Assembly: GCA_007118075.1 (NCBI GenBank)
Contig: SKSH01000078.1
Location: 1-6,061, forward strand
Reading direction: 5' to 3'
DNA length: 6,061 bases
From: Halobacteriales archaeon
GTDB taxonomy: Archaea > Halobacteriota > Halobacteria > Halobacteriales > SKSH01
Numbering within the stretch: position 1 is the first letter of the stretch; every line of letters begins with the position of its first letter. The translations under genes were made by a program, and so were the position numbers. This document shows, piece by piece, positions 1 to 5,000 of the stretch. The notes beneath the pieces are model-generated. The model ran no database searches. It was given only the letters and a program-made list of their open reading frames with translations, and had not been told where the DNA came from.

Positions 1-252
1 ACCTGAGGGGAACGTCCGTATAGTACGAGAGGAACTACGGGCGGTGGCCACTGGTGTACCGGTCGTCCGACAGGGCGCTGCCGGGCAGCTACGCCACATT
101 GGATAAGGGCTGAATGCATCTAAGCCCGAAACCATCCTCAAAAAGAGGTGCCGCAAAGGCCACTCGTAAAACACGAGTTAGATAGACTCGGGGTGTACGC
201 GTCGAGGCAACGAGACGTTTAGCCCGCGAGCACTAATCGGCCAAGGTCACTC
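1..252 (+). rRNA. 23S ribosomal RNA, 3' end (partial)
   Basis: This is the last part of domain VI of the large-subunit rRNA; the 5' part lies outside the window. The sarcin-ricin loop core AGTACGAGAGGAAC is at about 22-35; this universally conserved loop is where elongation factors act. The stretch around 98-128 (TTGGATAAGGGCTGAATGCATCTAAG-type, read in two parts) and the CGAGCACTAATCGG block near 225-240 are standard for the 3' end of archaeal 23S rRNA. The exact 3' end is uncertain by about 10 bases, because it depends on trimming after cleavage of the processing stem, whose 5' half is not in the window. The placement of 5S and tRNA-Cys downstream matches the usual haloarchaeal order 16S, tRNA-Ala, 23S, 5S, tRNA-Cys. 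Confidence 0.97.
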
Positions 253-320
253 CATATCCGGAACTCTTCCAGATTCGGACCCGGGCGCAAACTGAATCGC
301 GTTTACACACTAGTCATCAC
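253..320 (+). other. 23S-5S spacer
   Basis: This is transcribed spacer between 23S and the hairpin that precedes 5S. It has no reading frame worth calling. It should carry the 3' strand of the long 23S processing stem with a bulge-helix-bulge half-site, but the 5' strand lies outside the window so the pairing cannot be shown. A short TCCG/CGGA pair (257-260 with 276-279) is visible and too weak to interpret. Confidence 0.6.
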
Positions 321-362
321 ACCGACGATGGCGTATACCACGGTTCGATTCCGTGGGTCGGC
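321..362 (+). ncRNA. tRNA-like processing element before 5S rRNA
   Basis: The sequence folds like the acceptor/T-arm half of a tRNA. CCGAC (322-326) pairs with GTCGG (357-361). CCACGG (338-343) pairs with CCGTGG (351-356) around the seven-base loop TTCGATT (344-350), a textbook T-loop. Eleven bases (327-337) stand where the D and anticodon arms would be. C362 takes the place of the discriminator base, and the 5S sequence starts at the next base. In Haloferax volcanii a tRNA-like element upstream of 5S has been reported as a tRNase Z substrate that sets the 5S 5' end, and the geometry here fits that role exactly. It is therefore most likely a processing signal inside the precursor, not a decayed functional tRNA. 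The pairing is seen directly; the function is inferred by analogy. Confidence 0.8.
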
Positions 363-484
363 CTGAGGCGGCCACAGCGGCGGGGACACACCCGTACCCA
401 TCCCGAACACGGCAGTTAAGCCCGCCTGCGTACCGGTCAGTACTCGTGTGCGCGAGCCACTGGGAACACCGGTTCGCCGCCTAC
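363..484 (+). rRNA. 5S ribosomal RNA
   Basis: The gene is about 122 nt, the usual haloarchaeal length. Helix I pairs GGCGG (367-371) with CCGCC (477-481). The loop B/C block CCCGTACCCATCCCGAACACGG (split around 400-411) and the block GCGCGAGCC near 450-458 are standard for archaeal 5S rRNA, and the 3' end reads CCGCCTAC as in known halobacterial 5S. The 5' end is fixed by the adjoining tRNA-like element, which would leave C363 as the first base after tRNase Z cleavage. The 3' end may differ by one base. The gene lies in the same orientation as 23S and about 110 bases after it, so it is cotranscribed. Short reading frames on either strand across it are meaningless. Confidence 0.96.
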
Positions 485-638
485 TTTCCATACTATGACA
501 CCGATGAGCGGCTGTGCCGATCGGTGAATCAATGTTTCTCGTGGAGCGACGGCTGAGGGAGGCTGTTTCTCGCACCCAGCGCATCATACTCTGTGGTTAA
601 CTCGACAGCCGGTGAAGGGACAGTTGGTAAATCAACCA
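485..638 (+). promoter_or_regulatory. 5S downstream region and upstream region of the DUF378 gene
   Basis: This stretch must hold the end of the rRNA precursor and the start of the next transcript, but neither is sharply marked. GTTTCTCG occurs twice (534-541 and 565-572) and could be weak T-rich termination signals. Two TATA-like candidates are visible: CATCATACT (582-590), which would start transcription near 612, and GGTTAAC (595-601), which would start it near 625. A GGTGA at 611-615 resembles a Shine-Dalgarno sequence but lies 23 bases from the preferred ATG at 639. None of these sites is strong enough to choose among from the sequence alone. Confidence 0.3.
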
Positions 639-920
639 ATGAAATCTACCATCAACATGACTATCGTGGACTGGGCGGCGATCGTGCTCGTCGTCGTCGG
701 ATCCCTCAACTGGGGTCTCGTCGGCATGGCACACTTCCTTACAGACGCAGCAAACTGGAACATCGTCAATCAGCTCTTCGGTGGTACTGAGTTCCTCGAG
801 TTCGGTATCTACCTGCTCGTTGGCCTCGCTGCCCTCTGGACGATCTACCTCGGTGCCCGTCTCGCTGGCCTCGGACAGACCCGTACACAGCGAGAACCAG
901 AGGTTGAACCGCACGCCTGA
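639..920 (+). CDS. DUF378 family small membrane protein
   Basis: The product is a 93-residue membrane protein of the DUF378 family (YuzA-like), whose molecular function is unknown. Two hydrophobic helices are visible, at about residues 9-32 and 53-75. The first carries the family's hallmark GSLNWGLVG motif (residues 21-29). The second contains FGIYLLVGLAALWTIYL, like the YxLVGLAGL pattern of the family. The tail (76-93) is short, polar and acidic. The start is uncertain. I chose ATG at 639; a GTG in the same frame at 612 would add nine residues without any family similarity, and ATG at 657 would still leave both helices whole. The gene sits between 5S and tRNA-Cys in the same orientation, an uncommon place for a protein gene. 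It ends 60 bases before the tRNA and is followed by a hairpin with a T-run, so it is probably a separate short transcription unit. Confidence 0.9.
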   Translation: MKSTINMTIVDWAAIVLVVVGSLNWGLVGMAHFLTDAANWNIVNQLFGGTEFLEFGIYLLVGLAALWTIYLGARLAGLGQTRTQREPEVEPHA

Positions 921-923
921 AAC

Positions 924-952
924 CGGTCCCATCGATCGGACCGCTAGCTTTT
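924..952 (+). terminator. hairpin with T-run after the DUF378 gene
   Basis: CGGTCC (924-929) pairs perfectly with GGACCG (938-943) across an eight-base loop; a CTAGC spacer and four T residues (949-952) follow. It starts three bases after the stop codon. In archaea the T-run matters more than the hairpin, and four T residues are modest, so termination may be partial. The same T-run also forms part of the putative TATA box of tRNA-Cys. Confidence 0.45.
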
Positions 953-954
953 AA
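949..954 (+). promoter_or_regulatory. putative TATA box of tRNA-Cys
   Basis: TTTTAA lies 27-32 bases before the first base of tRNA-Cys, the standard archaeal TATA-box spacing, so transcription would start at or within a few bases of the tRNA 5' end. This would let the tRNA be made independently of the rRNA operon despite the protein gene inserted between them. The position is seen; promoter activity is inferred. Confidence 0.5.
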
Positions 955-980
955 CCGAGAACTGAACTAATAGCTACCGC

Positions 981-1056
981 GCCAAGGTGGCAGAGTCCGG
1001 CCGAACGCGGCGGCCTGCAGAGCCGCTTATCGCCGGTTCAAATCCGGCCCTTGGCT
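981..1056 (+). tRNA. tRNA-Cys (anticodon GCA)
   Basis: A complete cloverleaf can be drawn. The acceptor stem is GCCAAGG (981-987) with CCTTGGC (1049-1055). The anticodon stem is GCGGC (1010-1014) with GCCGC (1022-1026), around loop CTGCAGA with anticodon GCA at 1017-1019. The T-stem is GCCGG (1032-1036) with CCGGC (1044-1048) around TTCAAAT. The variable loop is five bases (1027-1031). The D-stem is short, with two clear pairs at its base. The discriminator T1056 is the expected identity base for cysteine tRNA. CCA is not encoded and must be added after transcription. There is no intron. The tRNA-Cys gene downstream of 5S is the usual haloarchaeal arrangement, though here a protein gene intervenes. 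Confidence 0.97.
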
Positions 1057-1059
1057 TTT
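1056..1059 (+). terminator. short T-run at the tRNA-Cys end
   Basis: Four T residues begin at the discriminator base and run directly past the mature 3' end. T-runs are the main termination signal for archaeal RNA polymerase, so this is the likely end of the tRNA transcript, but four T residues are near the lower limit. Confidence 0.35.
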
Positions 1060-1323
1060 CACATTCCGGTGATATCACACTAGTTAGTGTAGCAATCTGC
1101 TCCAAACCAATATGTTCTGTTGTCACGTTTGTAACTTGTACAATGTGCCAAGGCAGAGATCACAAGGTCAAACTCTCCCAGTCAGCCAAGCGATGCCATC
1201 GGGACGAACTCAAATCCAACAGTGATTTTGAACTGAAAGCGGCGATCACCCGATTGCTTGAACGGATTAGATAGCTCGGTTACGATAGACGATCCATCCC
1301 GATCTTGGATATGCGGTGACCAG
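1060..1323. other. gene-poor region between tRNA-Cys and the flavodoxin gene
   Basis: No convincing gene is seen on either strand. A plus-strand frame at 1143-1274 (43 codons before the stop) is basic and cysteine-containing, unlike the acidic proteins around it, with no recognisable motif or ribosome site; I do not call it. Small symmetric sequences are present: ACACTA (1077-1082) with TAGTGT (1085-1090) across two bases, and the palindrome TTGTACAA (1136-1143). The composition is more AT-rich than the flanking genes. The tRNA and the minus-strand flavodoxin gene converge on this region, so it should hold the 3' end of the flavodoxin transcript, but no clear T-run is visible on that strand. 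Confidence 0.5.
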
Positions 1324-1870
1324 TCAGTCCACCTGCTCGACGTATGCGGCGAAATCTTGCGTGAACATCTCCACCTCTTCCCAGTCGGTGAATTCGTAGT
1401 CCCCGATTTCATCCGGATCCGGCAGCTCATCAATCGATTTCTTGACAATTTTCTTCATCATGGTCCGCTTGAGAAAACCGTACTCTGAGTAGCGGAGAGC
1501 TCCGCCGAAGAGGCCGATACGGTCGGGGTGCCAGCCGGTCGCCTCCGTGAACATCTCGACATAGCTCGCTGCCTGTTCGCGACCCTCCTCGTTTGCAGAG
1601 GAGAGTGATACCTGGAAAAATCCAGTTGGAAAGGACTCGAGGATATCACGGTGATCCGTGACGAATTCGTGGATAAGCGCCTGATGCTTGCTGACGTGTA
1701 TCGATGCACCGACAAGCACGGCGTCAATATCCTTGAACCATCCACGATCAGAGAACGCAGCTGCGGTGATGGTTCTGACCTCATGACCGAGCTGGGTTAG
1801 TGTCCCTTCGATTCGCAATCTTGGCGGTCTGCCCCTCCTCGGTCGCATAGACGATGCCTATGGTGGCCAT
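1324..1870 (-). pseudogene. HemG-like flavodoxin-fold protoporphyrinogen dehydrogenase, frameshifted
   Basis: The family is the short, FMN-binding HemG type, which in bacteria oxidises protoporphyrinogen IX in haem synthesis with menaquinone as acceptor. The first 21 codons (1870 to about 1808) read as a flavodoxin start with the FMN phosphate-loop pattern YATEEGQTAKIA. The rest of the protein continues in another frame from about 1812 to the TGA at 1324-1326. It carries the family signatures VGASIHVSKHQ, FFQVSLSSAN, GWHPDRIGLFGGALRYSEY and, near the end, YEFTDWEEVEMF. The first frame alone soon meets TGA. Adding five bases at 1804-1813 joins the frames into a 183-residue protein, close to the roughly 180 residues of HemG. 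The remaining sequence shows no other damage, so the break is recent, a reversible slippage, or a sequencing error. No good Shine-Dalgarno precedes the ATG. The gene is divergent from the kinase gene. Confidence 0.85.
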
Positions 1871-2033
1871 GACGACTATTCAACGAGGATGGAGGTAACC
1901 TTTCGGCGAGGGTCCAGAAGCCGGTTCGCTGTGACAGACTAGTTGATATAACAGATCGCTTTAAACTCCCTGGAAAATATTTTTAACTAATTTTCCCCCA
2001 AGGATGTTATCCCCGCTGGTGACCTAGCGAGAA
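1871..2033. promoter_or_regulatory. divergent promoter region
   Basis: This 163-base region separates the 5' ends of the flavodoxin gene (minus) and the kinase gene (plus) and must hold both promoters. For the kinase, the AT-rich block AAAATATTTTTAAC (1974-1987) is a good TATA candidate; transcription would start near 2008-2012, giving a leader of about 25 bases. For the flavodoxin gene, two TATA-like sites read on the minus strand: GTTTAAAGC (1958-1966) and TTATATC (1944-1950), implying leaders of roughly 50-65 bases. AAAATATTTT (1974-1983) is a perfect ten-base palindrome, so a regulator or TBP bound there could act in both directions. Confidence 0.5.
2018..2022 (+). promoter_or_regulatory. 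ribosome binding site of the kinase gene
   Basis: GGTGA matches the anti-Shine-Dalgarno end of archaeal 16S rRNA and lies 11 bases before the ATG at 2034. An in-frame TAG at 2025-2027 blocks any start further upstream. The ATGs at 2043 and 2049 are further from this site, so 2034 is the preferred start. Confidence 0.55.
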
Positions 2034-5000
2034 ATGAATGATATGTCGATGACGCCCCGAATTTTATTTATTGGCGACGAATCTGAGTCGGGAGCCCTCA
2101 CGGTTGCGTTTCACGACCTCGATGCGGTGTACGTTCATGTCGAGGATGTACCGTCTGTTGAACAGGCACTTGCTCACCTTGGGAAGCAGTCCTTCAAGTG
2201 TCTCGTGGCTGATGTTGATCTGCTAGACTTCGACGGACTCGATTTTCTCGAAACGGTTCGCACAGCACATGGAACTCTCCCCGTCGTGTTCATCGCAAAT
2301 ACTGGCTCAAAAGTGGCTCCCAGCGAGGCGATCGATGCCGGTGTCTCCGATTACTTCGTCAAGGGAGTGATCCTCGATGAGTGGAAGGTGCTGGCGAACC
2401 GGTTGCTCAGACTCATCGAACGAGATGGTTCGATGGACGGTCTGCAGACCAGGGTTGATCAACTTGAGATTATCGAGGAGTTGAGCCAGCTCGCGATCGA
2501 TGAGGACGACCTTGACGTGGTATTCGATCTTGCAGTAAGGCGAATTTCAGCTGGATTGGATGTCCCGTTGGTCAAGGTGCTTCAGTATGATCCTCACCAT
2601 GAAGCGCTCTTACTTCGCGCCGGTATCGGATGGGACGATGGCCTTGTTGGGACGACGTTCGTTTCAGTTGACACCGATTCCCAGCCGGGGTATACCCTTC
2701 AGAATGAGGCACCAGTTGTGACCGCAAATCTTCGCAACGATGATCGGTTCTCAACCGCTGAGCTGTTGCTCGATCACGAGGTGATTAGCGGTGTAACCAC
2801 GGTTATCGGTGATTCAGCTGATCCGTGGGGTGTCCTTGGAGTCCATTCGGATGAGCATCGCGAATTCAGTGAGGATGATATCACCTTCATCCAGAGCATC
2901 GCGAACCTGCTAGCAACCACCATCTCTCGCGCGGATCGAACTCAGGAGGCCAACGACCGGGAGGTACAAGTCAATGTCCTGAACCGTATTCTCAGACATA
3001 ACCTCCGGAACGAGTTGACGGTGATCCGTGGCAATATCGAGTTAATTGAGGAGCGATTTCCAGACGCTCACGAGGAGATCGAGAAATCCATCGGTGCGGT
3101 CGACCGGTTACTCGATATCAGTGAGAAGGTCCGGAAGCTCATCTCGTACACCGCACCAGATCTCGAACGCCAAGAGATCGTTCTCCATGATCTTATAGAG
3201 CGCATCGGTTCAAGGTTCGAGCTTTTCTATCCTGAGATGAGATTCGAGGCGGACTGTCCTGTGGATAAAACCGTGTTCGCCTTCCCGAGCATCGAACTCG
3301 CCCTGACCGAGCTGATTGAGAATGCGGTGAAACACAGCGGTGAACGTCCACGGGTGACTATCACGGTGGACGGTTCAGCAGAGGATATCTTGATCACCGT
3401 GGTCGATGATGGTCCAGGCTTACCTATTGAGGAGCAGAGATTTCTCACAGGACGACACGAGACGCAACTCGCCCACAGTAGCGGCATGGGTCTATGGATG
3501 GTTAGATCAATTGTTACCGCTCATGGGGGTTTGCTCGATTTCGATACCTCGAGTAACGGGACCGAGATTACAATCAGTCTTCCTTCAGACGAGTTCGCAA
3601 CACGGTATACACCGGCCATCAGCCCCCTCGAGGGTCTCCGTGTGAGAGAACGGTATCGCTCGATCTTTGAGAAATCAGTAGATTCAATGCTTGTGTTAGA
3701 TCCTGCGGGTACCATCACCGATGCGAATCCGGCCGCAGGTGTCCTCTTCGAGGTCTCACCGAGGGAACTGCTCGGACGCCCCCTCCACCGGTATCTTCCA
3801 TCGCTTGAAACAACCCCGATTGATGCGCTCACCGAGGTGAGCCAAGAGGTCTCTGTCACGATGGATGCCGGCACTGAACGAGTCGTCGAGATGTCTCTCA
3901 CCGAGGATCTCATCTTGGATCGATACTTCATGATTCTCCGAGATATCACCGAGCGTCGATACCGCGAGCAGCTGGTGGAGACTGAGCGTGCGAAATACAA
4001 ACACCTCGTGGATGCGCTCCCACATGGGATCTATCGAGCAGATCCAGCGACCTTGCAGCCGACCGATGTGAACCCAGCTGTCGCTGACATCTTCGGGTAC
4101 ACCGTTGAAGAGTGGTTGAACGCACCGGACCTCTGGGAGGAATCGATCCATCCAGAGGACATTTCGAGGGTGCTTGCAGCGTTCGAGGAGGCACAAGCGA
4201 ACAAGACAGAAGATGAGCTTGAGTACCGAATCCTCACCAATCAGGGAGCACTTCGATGGGTGAGAGACACCTTCACGTGGGAGCAGGATGCAGAAGGCGA
4301 GACCACTGCTTTAGTCGGTGTCTTCACTGATATCACCGATCGCAAGGAGAACGAACTAACCCTCCAGGAACGGGTCAAAGAACTCCAAGTGCTCCATGGT
4401 GTCGCCGATACATTCGATAACAGCGAGATTCCGTTAGAAATGCAGATGAGATCACTTGTGGAGTTGATCCCCGAGGCATTCAAAGAACCTACCCAGACTG
4501 CTGTCAAGCTCAGCTATGGCAACAAGCAGGTGAGCACCGATGGATTCGAGGAGTCTGCGATACGGTTGTCGAGCTCCTACCCGACCGCCGACGGCAAGGT
4601 ACTCGTTCTGGATGTGGTATATCTCGGTGAACACAACACAGACGAGGATCCTTTCTTCGACGAGGAGCGGGTACTCGTTGAGACACTCGGCCGGGTGATT
4701 CGTGATCGTCTTGAGCGATATGAAAGTGAGGCGAGGTTGCAAGAGCTCGTACAGTTCCAAGAGGCCATCCTTGAGAGCGCGAACGTATGGATAAACGTTC
4801 TGAACGAACAGGGGGAGGTTATCCTTTGGAACACTGCTGCCGAACGCATCAGCGGGTATCAAGATGAGGAGGTCATTGGGAATGCAGACATCTGGGAGTG
4901 GCTGTATCCTGATGAGTCGTACCGTGCTGAGATCACTGAGCTGGTTGGTGAGATCCTAGCGGGAGCGGATCACGTAGCAGGCTATGAAACAGAGATCATC

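Noticed and set aside
321..362. A degenerate real tRNA gene (pseudo-tRNA)
   Set aside because: There is no anticodon or D-arm and no intron-like insertion, while the exact join to 5S and the known tRNase Z pathway explain it better as a processing element.
303..587. Short frames on both strands across the 5S region
   Set aside because: They lie over a clearly folded 5S rRNA and its tRNA-like leader and have no protein character.
1032..1090. tRNA-Cys 3' end as an integration attachment site
   Set aside because: I saw no second copy of the tRNA 3' end and no integrase gene in the window. The ACACTA/TAGTGT repeat alone does not support an element boundary.
987..1274. Plus-strand reading frame starting inside tRNA-Cys, with an internal ATG at 1143
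   Set aside because: The first third is the tRNA itself. The remaining 43-codon piece is basic, without a motif or ribosome site, and unlike the acidic neighbours.
310..2027. Clustering of the tetranucleotide CTAG (310, 944, 1080, 1939, 2024) in non-coding DNA
   Set aside because: CTAG is generally rare in haloarchaea, and about eight copies in the window with five outside coding sequence is mildly notable, but the numbers are too small and rare-site avoidance in genes could explain it.
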